A DNA stretch of 64,000 nt from positions 4,037,501 to 4,101,500 of the forward strand of contig OY821741.1 of the NCBI GenBank assembly GCA_963682055.1, in the 5' to 3' direction. Source of the stretch: Primula veris (taxonomy: Eukaryota > Streptophyta > Magnoliopsida > Ericales > Primulaceae). Position 1 is the stretch's first letter. Each line of letters starts with the position of its first letter. A program made the translations under genes and the position numbers. This document shows, one piece after another, positions 11,640 through 24,351 of the stretch. The notes below the pieces were generated by a model. That model was not told where the DNA came from and ran no database searches. It saw only the letters and a list, made by a program, of their open reading frames with translations.

Positions 11640-12222
11640 TAAGTTCGTAACATTTAGTATTATAAAGCGATGTTTTAAAAAGTTAAGGTGCAGCTAAAGT
11701 GTTTAAGCAAGATGTAAGATGAAAGTGCAGTGACGGAACTAAGAATTATAAATGGGAGGGGCCGATATTCCATATAATCTTTTGCTTGTACTCTATATAT
11801 GTTTTTCCCTGTAAAATGCGGGGAGAACGTTACTTTTTGAACATTTTTATCAAAATACATACAATAATTTTACTTTTTCATCGAATTTTAGGGGGAGCGT
11901 GTCTCCACCTAGTTATTTCTCGGTGAAAGTGTAAAAAGCCTAGGCTTTATTGGCTGAGAGAGCGGGAAAGCGAGATTTTTTTACAAAAAAGAAATTGAAA
12001 AATGTTCAAAAAAAATCGAAAAATCCCATAAAAACCAAGATTTTTTTTTAAAAAAAAGTCAAAATTTAAAAGTGCATACGGAAAAAACTCCAAAAATTGA
12101 AAGAAAACTCCAAAAATCCAAAAATCCAAAAAATCTTAAGTTTTCCAAAAACAAAACTCAAAAAAAACAAAAAAAAACCTCAAAATATCGAAAAAAAATA
12201 TCAAAAAAAATATAATCATAAA
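11640..12222. other. Poly-A/T-rich non-coding stretch
   Basis: From 11970 to 12220 it is dominated by A-runs of 5-9 bases broken by TC/CC, grading into the GTGCATAAA array. No gene is seen. Confidence 0.5.
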
Positions 12223-12225
12223 AGT

Positions 12226-13100
12226 TTATAATAGTGAATAAAATTGACTAAAATGCATAGTAAAGTGCACAACGTTCACTAAAATTGTATAATAAAGTGC
12301 ATAATAGAATACATAAAAAACACATAAAAGTGCATAAAAAGCGTATAAAAAAATGCATAAAAAGTGCATACGGATCGATAAAATATTTGTACAAGTCGAT
12401 AAAAGTTCATAATAAGTGCATAAAAAATAAATAAAAAGTGTATAAATAGTGCATAAATGTGCATAACAAGTGCATAACAAGTACATGTATGTGCATAAAA
12501 TGTACATAAATTGTATAAAAGTTTATAAAAGTGTATAAAAAGTGTATAAAAGTACATAAAATGTGCATATCAAGTGCATAGAAAGTGCATAAATATGCAT
12601 AGAAAGTGTATAAATGTGTATAACAAGTATGTAAAAATTACATAAATGTGCATAACAATTGAATAAAATTGCAAACAAGTGCATAAGAAGTGCATAAACA
12701 TACATAGAAAGTAAATAAATGTGCATAAAAGTGCATACAAAGTGTATTAAAATGCATATAACAAATACATAAATGTGTATAAATATGCATAAAAAGTGCA
12801 TAAATGTGCATAAAGATGCATAAAAAGGTATAAATATGCATAAATCTGAATAGGAAAATGCATAAATGTATAAAAAGTGCATAAAAGTGAATAATAAATG
12901 CATAAAAAGTGCATAAAAGTCGATCAAAGTGCATAAAAAGTGCAGACGGATCAATAAAAAATGTATAAAAGTTCATACGTGTGTATAAAAAGTGCATACG
13001 AGTGCATAAAAAGTGCATACGGTGTATATAAAGTGCATACGGATAAATAAAAAAATGCATAAACGGTTCATACGAGTAATTAAATCTGAATAAAAAGTAC
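12226..13100. repeat. GTGCATAAA minisatellite array
   Basis: About 875 bp built from short variable units such as GTGCATAAAAA, GTGTATAAA and GTGCATACGG(A/T), with units of about 10-14 bp. The array is open in several minus-strand frames, giving spurious Tyr/Phe/Leu/His-rich ORFs. The unit is most regular between 12880 and 13070. Confidence 0.88.
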
Positions 13101-13109
13101 AAGTGAGTC

Positions 13110-13680
13110 AACTATCTTAACAAAAAAAAATTATCAGAATTAATCAACACTTCCGACCTAATCCTAATGTCTTATACTCCTATTTCATAACCATCCCTAT
13201 ATTAAGAGAAAATCCACTTTTCCAAATAAAATGATATTGCATGTTGATTTTAGCTTATGGTATAATAACAATAAAAAGGTTAACATAAAATTCTTTGACA
13301 TTGGTCCCAAGATACTCCAAGGATAAATTGCAATACAGATGCAAATAGATATATACATATGTATATATAGAGAGAGAGATGTTGTTCATAGAAGAGGTAG
13401 TTTTCCTAAGGGCGGCAACTGTGGCCGAAGACGGCTTGTCCGGTCTCATTGCCAGCTTCTTCTGCAGCCGCTGTTCATCGCCATCTCCGGCGTCGTCTGC
13501 CAGAGCTTTGCAGCCGAGCTCATCTTCTATGGAGATTTTAGAGAGAGGGAGAGCTCGTGTGCTATAGAGACTCGATGGAGATGAGAAGCTCAGTCTGCTA
13601 TGGACGATCAAGAGAGAGAGAGAAGTGAGATCGGCAAGAGAGATCAGACAATGAACGTAGAGAGGGATGAGGTCTGTTAA
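13110..13680. other. Intergenic with a GC-rich island
   Basis: At 13380-13580 the composition rises sharply (CAGCTTCTTCTGCAGCCGC and similar) between AT-rich and GAGA-rich flanks. The base use resembles coding sequence or a 5' UTR of a lost gene, but I recognise no protein on either strand. Confidence 0.4.
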
Positions 13681-14115
13681 GAGCATTTACAATAGTGTTG
13701 TTATCTCTATTGTTAATAAAAAATGTTAGCTAACAATATAATTTTGTATCCTCATTAGTTGTGCTAAAGTGTGTGTTAACTTTATAAATGTTAAAAATAT
13801 TGCTAAAGATAGCAATTTTTTTAATTGTTATTAATTGATGACATGGTAGAAAAGTCTATCCACACCCACAATTAACTGTTATTTCTCACGTATATCTTTT
13901 ATATCTCTACCATACTGCTATTTATTTTCTCTCAGCGCCTATCTATAGTACTATACTTTGAATAATTAATTTTTAGTTAAAATAGATAGCATTGTTAAAG
14001 TTAAAACTAATGTGGGTGTTTAACTTAATATAGCTATGTGTTATTTACTAGCTTTTTAAATGATGATGTGTCACTAGTTAACAATAAAAAGTTAACAAAA
14101 CTATTGTGGATGCTC
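13681..14115. mobile_element. Tourist-like (PIF/Harbinger) MITE
   Basis: Terminal inverted repeats of ~26 bp begin GAGCATTTACAATAGTGTTG on the left and, reverse-complemented, GAGCATCCACAATAGTTTTG on the right. Flanks are TAA (13678-13680) and TAA (14116-14118), matching the 3-bp TWA duplication of PIF/Harbinger elements. It is 435 bp, AT-rich and has no ORF. Confidence 0.8.
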
Positions 14116-14298
14116 TAATCAAATTAGATTTAAATGTCTATTTATATGATCCAAAAGTGCGAATTTTTGAAAAAGCTAAATTTATGTGTGACATTTTGAG
14201 TCTTATGTTTAAAAAGTGTGATCTGTTGAACATTTTTTTCTTAAATTAATAAAGGGACCCACAAATATTTTTGAAAAGTCAAATGTGAGTACAGACTT

Positions 14299-15776
14299 GT
14301 AAATGAAGTAACCTGTAATTAGTAAATATATTATTTATACATACAATCGTGTGCTCTTCTTTCTTTGTTAGAAGTAATTTAAAAATCTTGAAGAATATTG
14401 ATCGTAAATGAAGTAACCTGTAATTAGTAAATATATTATTTATACATACAATCGTGTGCTCTTCTTTCTTTGTTAGAAGTAATTTAAAAATCTTGAAGAA
14501 TATTGATTGTAAATGAAGTAACCTGTAATTAGTAAATATATTATTTATACATACAATCGTGTGCTCTTCTTTCTTTGTTAGAAGTAATTTAAAAATCTTG
14601 AAGAATATTGATCGTAAATGAAGTAACCTGTAATTAGTAAATATATTATTTATACATACAATCGTGTGCTCTTCTTTCTTTGTTAGAAGTAATTTAAAAA
14701 TCTTGAAGAATATTGATTGTAAATGAAGTAACCTGTAATTAGTAAATATATTATTTATACATACAATCGTGTGCTCTTCTTTCTTTGTTAGAAGTAATTT
14801 AAAAATCTTGAAGAATATTGATTGTAAATGAAGTAACCTGTAATTAGTAAATATATTATTTATACATACAATCGTGTGCTCTTCTTTCTTTGTTAGAAGT
14901 AATTTAAAAATCTTGAAGAATATTGATTGTAAATGAAGTAACCTGTAATTAGTAAATATACTATTTATACATACAATCGTGTGCTCTTCTTTCTTTGTTA
15001 GAAGTAATTTAAAAATCTTGAAGAATATTGATTGTAAATGAAGTAACCTGTAATTAGTAAATATATTATTTATACATACAATCGTGTGCTCTTCTTTCTT
15101 TGTTAGAGAAGTAATTTAAAATTCTTGAAGAATATTGATTGTAAATGAAGTAACCTGTAATTAGTAAATATATTATTTATACATACAATCGTGTGCTCTT
15201 CTTTCTTTGTTAGAGAAGTAATTTAAAATTCTTGAAGAATATTGATTGTAAATGAAGTAACCTGTAATTAGTAAATATATTATTTATACATACAATCGTG
15301 TGCTCTTCTTTCTTTGTTAGAAGTAATTTAAAAATCTTGAAGAATATTGATTGTAAATGAAGTAACCTGTAATTAGTAAATATATTATTTATACATACAA
15401 TCGTGTGCTCTTCTTTCTTTGTTAGAAGTAATTTAAAATTCTTGAAGAATATTGATTGTAAATGAAGTAACCTGTAATTAGTAAATATATTATTTATACA
15501 TACAATCGTGTGCTCTTCTTTCTTTGTTAGAAGTAATTTAAAAATCTTGAAGAATATTGATTGTAAATGAAGTAACCTGTAATTAGTAAATATATTATTT
15601 ATACATACAATCGTGTGCTCTTCTTTCTTTGTTAGAGAAGTAATTTAAAAATCTTGAAGAATATTGATTGTAAATGAAGTAACCTGTAATTAGTAAATAT
15701 ATTATTTATACATACAATCGTGTGCTCTTCTTTCTTTGTTAGAGAAGTAATTTAAATATCTTGAAGAATATTGATT
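14299..15776. repeat. Tandem array, 14 copies of a 105/107-bp unit
   Basis: Units start at GTAAATGAAGTAACCTG: 14299, 14404, 14509, 14614, 14719, 14824, 14929, 15034, 15141, 15248, 15353, 15458, 15563, 15670. Most are 105 bp. Four (15034, 15141, 15563, 15670) carry a 2-bp GA insertion (GTTAGAGAAG) and are 107 bp. Copies differ by only a few bases, so the array is young or homogenised. No ORF runs through it. Confidence 0.97.
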
Positions 15777-16302
15777 GTTCAATCGGTCAAATTAATATCT
15801 TACATTCTTTTATTAAAGTTATGAATTAAAATCTTGATAGTTGATCTTACAAATCCTTGATAGAAAACCCAGTGTCTACAAGCAAACTTCTAGTGTGAGA
15901 TCTAGCAAAATAGTTCCACTTAACTAAAACTATAGTTTATTGTTTTAAACTTTTAATTTTCGTATTAAGAGTAAATAAACATGAACAAACTACACAAATC
16001 TATACAGCAGTGAAGTTTACAGTATCTTCGTTTTAAACTTCAACGAAAACGGATATTTAAAATAAAATTAGCCAAACTGCAACCAGTTAATACCTATCAA
16101 TTCGTTATAAGCTTTAGAAGGAATTTCTCGTTATCTTCCTCACCAAATTTACAAGCTTCTCGAGAAGATTATTTTTGTCTGAAATTCCAAGATTTTTAAT
16201 GTCAATTTCTCTTGGTTTACCCTCTTCTTCAGTAAGTATCCCTCTCGTCGTACGTGAGCACGTGGGTATATAGCTTTTCAAGTGCAGCCCATATAAGGGC
16301 TT
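15777..16302. other. Intergenic, left flank of the LARD
   Basis: AT-rich sequence with no recognisable gene. It was contiguous with 24352 onward before the LARD inserted (TSD GGCTT). Confidence 0.5.
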
Positions 16303-16534
16303 TGTAACGACTCGGAAATTTTGGGTATTTATTATTTATTTGCATTATTTTTCTAAAATGATATTAATGTATTGTGTAATTGTATATATGTGAAATAAAT
16401 AATGTAGTAATGTCTTATATAACAATAATATTGGGTTATATTTGTAATTAGTAATAACTATATGGGCTAGACTAGTAATTAAATAAGCTAATACCTAAAT
16501 ATATATATATATATATATATCTACATACATACAC

Positions 16535-16593
<59 letters not shown>

Positions 16594-18433
16594 CATATAT
16601 GCATCGAATACATATATGCATACATAGAACGGAGAGGTAGAGAGAGAAGACATGACGGAGGGAGACTGACCGAAGTCAGCGACTTGGCAGCCGACTCCGA
16701 TGATCGGCCAGGCTGCGGTGGTAGGTGGCGGTTTAGGGTTTTAGGGCAGCGACTTCGGGAGCCGATTACGAGGTCATCGGGTGTCCGTTTTCGACAATCA
16801 AATATGTTTTCTTAGCCTATTTTTCGAGAGCTATCTATCCGTGTAAGCCGTTTCATCTGATTTTAACTTTTATAAAAACCCATTTTTGGGAATATTGGCT
16901 ATAATCCGAATTAGGTGTTTTTATATTAATCTGTAGCTCGTTTTAATTACGTTTAGAGACTGTTTAAGGACCGTTATTGGGCTGTCCAGATCTGCTTCTA
17001 ACTGTTCGTTGGGCTTTCGACTTGAGTTTGGAGTTTTTTGACAAACGAGCTCTCGTTTGTGTAGGTAAGGGGGAAGAATATGGTTTCGCTTTAAAAGCGG
17101 TTTTTATGTGTTGTTTGTTGTATGCTAGGCTATGTAAATGGTTGGTTGGTTAGTATGTATTGCATCATGTTATTGTATTGTGTATGTGTAACATGCTTCT
17201 ATGGTTTTATTTATGCTAATCATATTGTTTATGGTGATTATGTTATGTATGGCGATTTTACCATTTTTTATTTGAAAAAGAATTGTGAACAAAAATGTGA
17301 CGGTGGTGATATAGTGCGTGATATTTATTTTATTTTCGTTTGGTGGACTTTACCATTTATGTTTTTGGGAGTCTTTTATATTTATTTTAGGGATTGCAGT
17401 ACCAAGTGTTAAGGCGGAGCTGTGTCAGCTTACGGTGAGATCCCGGAAATTTGCGCAAGGATTAGGTATATCGGTACCATAGGGTTAGTCCCCTTAAAGC
17501 CGGCCCCATATCTTTTGGTCACATGTTAGTGTCAGAATATGGGTGAGGGAACCATTGCACTTTGGGTCCTAGAGCAGAGTGGCTCTAAAAGTGGGTACAT
17601 GTGAGGCAATCCCGACTTTGTGTTTCGTTGAGTCTTGTTTTATTTTGTTTTGTTTTATTTTATTTTGTTTTATTATTAATTCAGTTGATCTTGATTATAT
17701 GTTCATTTACTTGTGTTGCGAGTTATATTTGTTGATGTGTTTTTCGTGCAATTGCCTTTGTCATTATTTGCCAAGATATCATATTTGCCATGTTAGGATT
17801 GTGTGTGCGTGCTTAGTAGCACGCGCCGTTTTTAAAGTGAGATTGTTTTCTTACCTCCTTTCTTTGTTTTCTGTACATTTTGTTCATGATCGATGTACAG
17901 GTGTTGATGTAGACTGTGGCGAAGTTTAGAATGCTTGCATGGGGCTCATTATCATATTACACGTGATCGTGCGCACGTCAGACTTGTTTTTATTCATTTT
18001 GGTATTACCTCATTTTGAGCCTTGTGGACCTAATAGGCGTTTAATGCAAGTTTATTTTAGATTACGCTATTTTATAGAATGTCAGCTGGGTTGGATTTGA
18101 TTTTGGATTATTTGGTAATCGCGTTGCGATTTTGTTATATGTTGTTTCAGACAGGTCTAATTTATTGGAAACAAGTAGATACGCGAAGCTCATGCCGAAA
18201 TTTTCTAAAAACGTATTGTCTTGTTTGTGTTGTCACATTTGAACACCGTTGGCTACCCTTACGCCAATTTAGTGAATCAAATGTGATTATCGGCATGGCC
18301 TGAAGTATTTATTTGGTTCTATTGATTAGCATATTATCGAATGACTTTCTGCATGTTTCGTTATTTTAACTTTTTCCTTTTTATTTTAATTTACATTCAC
18401 GACCCGGGTTTATCCAAAATCCGGGGCGTGACA
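16303..18433 (+). repeat. 5' LTR of LARD
   Basis: It matches 22223-24346 base for base apart from scattered substitutions and length changes in the AT microsatellite (16501-16580). The small ORFs in it (17122-17412, 17579-17929, 18079-18303) recur in the 3' LTR simply because the LTR is duplicated; they are not genes. Confidence 0.95.
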
Positions 18434-18436
18434 GCT

Positions 18437-18448
18437 TGGTATCAGAGC
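18437..18448 (+). other. Primer binding site (tRNA-Met type)
   Basis: TGGTATCAGAGC starts three bases after the 5' LTR, complementary to the 3' end of plant initiator tRNA-Met, the usual primer for minus-strand synthesis. Confidence 0.9.
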
Positions 18449-21400
18449 TAACCGGATTCCGATTACCTTGGTTGCCTGTTGGGTAGGATAGGCACACACG
18501 GGAAGGGGTGATACTTTGTGGTGTAAGTCATTTTAAGAAAATCTGCATTTTTCAAAATCCATGTGGTGTATTTGGTTGTTTGTTTACATTCAAGTTTGGT
18601 TGACTTATATTGTATTGTAAGTTGATCCGTTTTAATGGGTGTATATATGGTTCTTGTTAAACGGTTTCGTGTTTGTTGAATGTGAACGGTTTTAGTTGGT
18701 GGACATATCCATTTGTGTATTACTCGTGGTGTGATTATATAGAAATATCTGTTATGTGCTACATATATTGATCGAGGATTGTGGTGGTGCCTTCTAACGG
18801 ATTGTTTTTATGATTGTTAGTGACTGCAACTAAATTACGATGGGTTAAGAAGGATTGATATTTGTGTAGACAAGTAGGATTTGTAGACGTTTAGTTTGTT
18901 TCATATTTTCGTTGTACTTTGTATGCCGTGTGTATATGGTATCCTTTTTAAGTGTTATCCATATTGAGCGTGGTGTTAAGTTTGGTAACTTTTTATGTTG
19001 AATCACATTAGTTTTAGATCTTATAGTTTGTTGGTTGAAGTGTTTGACATGTTATGAGAGGTACATTTGTTTACATATGAAGCGTTTGTGGTTGATTTGG
19101 CACGTACAGTGGATTATTCCTCAACACTATACGAGTTATATTTTTATTCACTGGAGTACATTTTTTTCACTAATAAAATGGATAATTTATTATATTAATC
19201 GTGTTGTCACAAGTATTCTTTAAAGCTTAGAGTATGGTTTCGCCTTTGATTAACTTAGTTATGTGTAGCATTGCTGTTATTTATGATTTCGGTGTGACGC
19301 AAGAGTATTTATTATTTTGGTGTGACGCAAAGAGAAATGATAAAATAAATGGTGTTTTAGTAATAATTACTTGCTTGATTTTTTATGTCGTGTGACTGTT
19401 TACTAGTAATTGAAATGTGATTGGTGTACGTAGACTATTTGAAAATATCCTAAAACATGATATTATGTTTAGTATAGGTGTGATGTGAACGGTAGTGTAA
19501 AGACTGTTATTTTGGTTTTAGCACTTCTAACTATGACCCCAATTGTTGGTGTAATTCCTTTTATCGTTGCGACTATGTGACTATTAAATAAATTTAATAG
19601 CCAAAAACCGGTAGGAGACGTGTTGAGATTGTATGCCCAATGGTTTATCATTTTATAGTTATTGAATCAAACGAATTTATTATTAGAGATTCTTGTTAAT
19701 CTTTGTTTATTTGCGTTAATCCGGCCAAATTATAGACAAAATAGGGTGATTCGCCTAATACTTAAGATTATTTATTTATTTATTTATCTTCACTTGTACG
19801 TGTATTATGTGCCATTGAGAAAATAGTTTTCTTTTTAAGTATCTCCTTTTTCGTAGACACCATCTTTGTAGAACGTGTCAGGTTTATTCCATTGACGTCT
19901 AAAAACTCAAAGTGGCTTACTGTGCGGATTATCAATTATGTTGGGATTATCTTTTTGTTTTCTGTGAAAAATGGGGTAACATGAGCAAGACATTACAGGT
20001 TTGTTGTTGTTGTTGTTGTTGTAGATTCCGAATCATTAGAGTGTTTGTTTTCTTTGTTATAATATTGTCTGAGTAAAATCTAGCAGTATAGATTGATGTG
20101 GAGGTGCAAGATTGTATAATTTTAGTGTTTATAATTTCATGTGTTTACATATAATTTCCCCGAATTTTATTGCAAAACTTTTATTACATTTACTTCCATT
20201 TAGTAAATTTCACTTGGTGTCTTTTTTTTTAAAAGCCTGATAGAATTGTGATATGACAATTTATTGTGCACTTTGTGCTCAAGTTGTATTAATTGGAGAT
20301 ATATTTGATGTTCTTCTTAATTGTGTATTGGTGGATTGTTTAACTTTTGCTATGTACCTTAGTGTTTGATGTTATGACAATCCATGCCCATTATTTTCTT
20401 AAACATCTTTTTCAGAATAGGATCAAGCTAAGTGTGCTATATATAATATGTAATATGGAGTCTGCTATTTAAGACCGAATGTAGGAGTTACGATGATTTT
20501 GTGATTTTATAGACACGATGTCTATGTGAGGACATGGCAAAATGGTGATTAATATACGTTCTACCTATATATATTGCGTTGGGGGCATATAGCTACAATA
20601 AGATGGTGGAGTGTTTAATATAATAACCATATTTTGTGTTCGTGTGAATATATTTATTAAAGTTATAAGTTCATGTACTAACCATTTGGTTCATTCTTAT
20701 CAGTCGCAGTGGTCTTTTTATATATTTTTTTGTGATGGACCCATGAGACAAGTATGTCTTGATTAAGAAATATGCTTAAGTTTATTTTGTGTAGCTCAGT
20801 GATTTATTCCTAGTAACTCAATCAGTTCTTTCAATATTTATTTATTTTGGTAATTATTAAGAATTTGTGTACCAAAGTTTGGCGTGAGGTGAAGTTAGTA
20901 GCTATACTGTTGAGTTGATAAAAAGTAATTTTTTTTTTCTCCTAAATATTGTTGGTACGTTATATCGATCTATATAAATTAATATATTTGTAAGTGGTTT
21001 TGGAAAATAAAAATCGTTTGCGAGTTAGTCAGACGTGATATAATTTTATTTATTATTACTTTACTTGAGAAAATAAAAGTGTTGTGAGAATATTCTTTTA
21101 ATAATTTTACAGTGTTATATAGTGGTGGGTTTTAGGTTCTGGTATGTGGCTAAGTGCATGTGATGTATGTGTATGATGATGCAAGGGATATCCAAATAAT
21201 ATGGCAATGAGTTTTTGTAACACGTATATGTATTTAGATATAGTAATTGGGTGAAAATGGTTGTGATGGTGATCATCTATTACATGCGTGTCCTTTTGTA
21301 CTATGTTGATGAAATGTAAATTGGTGTATTTAATTTAATTTTAGTTATCGTATGGGAATCTATTTATACTAATTAAATGCTTATATAATTAGTTCTGGTT

Positions 21401-22182
21401 GAAAAAGAAAATTGACACTAATACATAGTCGTCATCCATATTTGTAAATGGAAAGTTCGTATATCTTTCTTTGTGATTAAATTTTGTGTGTCAACTACAT
21501 TATGCATTTTATTAATTTAAATTGTTTATCATTGAAGTATGTAACTATTTATATAGTGAGACCATGCTTTGTTAATGCAATTTAATTGTGAGACTGGTTT
21601 GGAAAGTGTCTATTTTATATTGATGTTGAGCTAGCAACATGTGAATATAAGTTTTTAATTATTTGTCTGAGTGAACTATTCAATGTGACATATTTAGAAC
21701 TGCCGTTTGATATATTATTTGGTTTTTCTACTAGTATTCGTAAACACTAATGGTCATTTCTGTCTTGAATAGCGTTGTTTGGTGAGTAAATATTTCTGGG
21801 ATGATATAGTAGGACTTCTAGTACATGCATGTGATATGATGTGATTATCTTATTTTCATCAGTCGGTAGTCGGTAGTCGGTAGTCGGTAGTTGGTAGTCG
21901 GTGAATATATGTTTACGTGGTTTTATGGATTTAAATGTAATTTGTCTGGTCAGTAGAATGAATTATGTGATCTTTCTTTTGAGTGTGGTAAAGTAATGTG
22001 CGGTGGGTGATCATTCTTTGGTGGAAATTGTTAACAATTTTTCGCTTAATTTTAAGTTCGCTTTACCTTTCTTTTGTTTTTCTATTATTTTGGCTTTATG
22101 ATTTATTTTACCCTTCAAAGTGGTTTTGAGGTGTGAGAACATGTATATGGGTTGAACTAGTTTTTGGGCGACAATAGTGTGT
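18449..22182 (+). other. LARD internal domain, non-coding
   Basis: There are 3.7 kb of T/G-rich sequence without a protein-coding signature on either strand. It includes a GTT triplet run near 20003-20023. No captured host gene is recognisable. Confidence 0.75.
21858..21903. repeat. (AGTCGGT)n microsatellite in LARD
   Basis: About six copies of the heptamer GTCGGTA, one with a TTGGTA variant, lie within the internal domain. Confidence 0.9.
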
Positions 22183-22222
22183 GCTAAATTTCGGGACGAA
22201 ATTTTTTTTAAGTTGGGGAGAA
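22183..22222 (+). other. Pol-tail remnant and polypurine tract of LARD
   Basis: AAATTTCGGGACGAAATTT (reads KFRDEI) followed by AAGTTGGGGAGAA directly before TGTAACGAC of the 3' LTR. The first is the conserved end of Del/Tekay-type polyproteins; the second is the plus-strand primer. Confidence 0.8.
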
Positions 22223-24346
22223 TGTAACGACTCGGAAATTTTGGGTATTTATTATTTATTTGCATTATTTTTCTAAAATGATATTAATGTATTGTGTAAT
22301 TGTATATATGTGAAATAAATAATGTAGTAATGTCTTATATAACAATAATATTGGGTTATATTTGTAATTAGTAATAACTATATGGGCTAGACTAGTAATT
22401 AAATAAGCTAATACCTAAATATATATATATATATATCTACATACATACACAGTCACACATATATACATATATATATATATATACATATACATATACATAT
22501 ACATATATGCATCGAATACATATATGCATACATAGAACGGAGAGGTAGAGAGAGAAGACATGACGGAGGGAGACTGACCGAAGTCAGCGACTTGGCAGCC
22601 GACTCCGATGATCGGCCAGGCTGCGGTGGTAGCTGGCGGTTTAGGGTTTTAGGGCAGCGACTTCGGGAGCCGATTACGAGGTCATCGGGTGTCCGTTTTC
22701 GACAATCAAATATGTTTTCTTAGCCTATTTTTCGAGAGCTATCTATCCGTGTAAGCCGTTTCATCTGATTTTAACTTTTATAAAAACCCATTTTTGGGAA
22801 TATTGGCTATAATCCGAATTAGGTGTTTTTATATTAATCCGTAGCTCGTTTTAATTACGTTTAGGGACTGTTTAAGGACCGTTATTGGGCTGTCCAGATC
22901 TGCTTCTAACTGTTCGTTGGGCTTTCGACTTGAGTTTGGAGTTTTTTGATAAACGAGCTCTCGTTTGTGTAGGTAAGGGGGAAGAATATGGTTTCGCTTT
23001 AAAAGCGGTTTTTATGTGTTGTTTGTTGTATGCTAGGCTATGTAAATGGTTGGTTGGTTAGTATGTATTGCATCATGTTATTGTATTGTGTATGTGTAAT
23101 ATGCTTCCATGGTTTTATTTATGCTAATCATATTGTTTATGGTGATTATGTTATGTATGGCGATTTTACCATTTTTTATTTGAAAAAGAATTGTGAACAA
23201 AAATGTGACGGTGGTGATATAGTGCGTGATATTTATTTTATTTTCGTTTGGTGGACTTTACCATTTATGTTTTTGGGAGTCTTTTATATTTATTTTAGGG
23301 ATTGCAGTACCAAGTGTTAAGGCGGAGCTGTGTCAGCTTACGGTGAGATCCCGGAAACTTGCGCAAGGATTAGGTATATCGGTATCATAGGGTTAGTCCC
23401 CTTAAAGTCGGCCCCATATCTTTTGGTCACATGTTAGTGTCAGAATATGGGTGAGGGAACCATTGCACTTTGGGTCCTAGAGCAGAGTTGCTCTAAAAGT
23501 GGGTACATGTGAGGCAATCCCGACTTTGTGTTTCGTTGAGTCTTGTTTTATTTTGTTTTGTTTTGTTTTATTTTATTTTGTTTTATTATTAATTCAGTTG
23601 ATCTTGATTATATGTTCATTTACTTGTGTTACGAGTTATATTTGTTGATGTGTTTTTCGTGCAATTGCCTTTGTCATTATTTGCCAAGATATCATATTTG
23701 CCATGTTAGGATTGTGTGTGCGTGCTTAGTAGCACGCGCCGTTTTTAAAGTGAGATTGTTTTCTTACCTCCTTTCTTTGTTTTCTGTACATTTTGTTCAT
23801 GATCGATGTACAGGTGTTGATGTAGACTGTGGCGAAATTTAGAATGCTTGCATGGGGCTCATTATCATATTACACGTGATCGTGCGCACGTCAGACTTGT
23901 TTTTATTCATTTTGGTATTACCTCATTTTGAGCCTTGTGGACCTAATAGGCGTTTAATGCAAGTTTATTTTAGATTACGCTATTTTATAGAATGTCAGCT
24001 GGGTTGGATTTGATTTTGGATTATTTGGTAATCGCGTTGCGATTTTGTTATATGTTGTTTCAGACAGGTCTAATTTATTGGAAACAAGTAAATACGCGAA
24101 GCTCATGCCGAAATTTTCTAAAAACGTATTGTCTTGTTTGTGTTGTCACATTTGAACACCGTTGGCTACCCTTACGCCAATTTAGTGAATCAAATGTGAT
24201 TATCGGCATGGCCTGAAGTATTTATTTGGTTCTATTGATTAGCATATTATCGAATGACTTTCTGCATGTTTCGTTATTTTAACTTTTTCCTTTTTATTTT
24301 AATTTACATTCACGACCCGGGTTTATCCAAAATCCGGGGCGTGACA
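22223..24346 (+). repeat. 3' LTR of LARD
   Basis: Same ends and internal order as the 5' LTR. Differences are scattered single bases (for example CCGTAGCTCG versus CTGTAGCTCG) plus length changes in the AT tract, indicating a fairly recent insertion. Confidence 0.95.
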
Positions 24347-24351
24347 GGCTT

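Larger units (their letters stand above)
16303..24346 (+). mobile_element. Non-coding LTR retrotransposon (LARD) of chromovirus type, TSD GGCTT
   Basis: Two LTRs (2131 and 2124 bp) start TGTAACGACTCGG and end GGGGCGTGACA. The element is flanked by GGCTT at 16298-16302 and 24347-24351. A tRNA-Met primer site and a polypurine tract are at the expected places. The 3.8-kb internal region has no gag or pol ORF, so it must be mobilised in trans. The 3' end keeps AAATTTCGGGACGAAATTT, the pol tail typical of Del/Tekay chromoviruses, which points to a Ty3/gypsy parent. Confidence 0.93.

Noticed and set aside
12226..13111. Several overlapping Tyr/Phe/His-rich minus-strand ORFs up to 157 aa
   Set aside because: They arise from the GTGCATAAA tandem repeat, are low-complexity and overlap in different frames.
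14299..15776. Regular direct repeats considered as a CRISPR array
   Set aside because: There are no unique spacers; units are contiguous and near-identical, and the DNA is a plant nuclear genome.
17122..17412. 96-aa ORF repeated almost exactly at 23030-23320
   Set aside because: Both lie at the same place in the two LTRs of one element; the repetition is the LTR duplication, and the third related LTR (41358-44012) breaks the frame.
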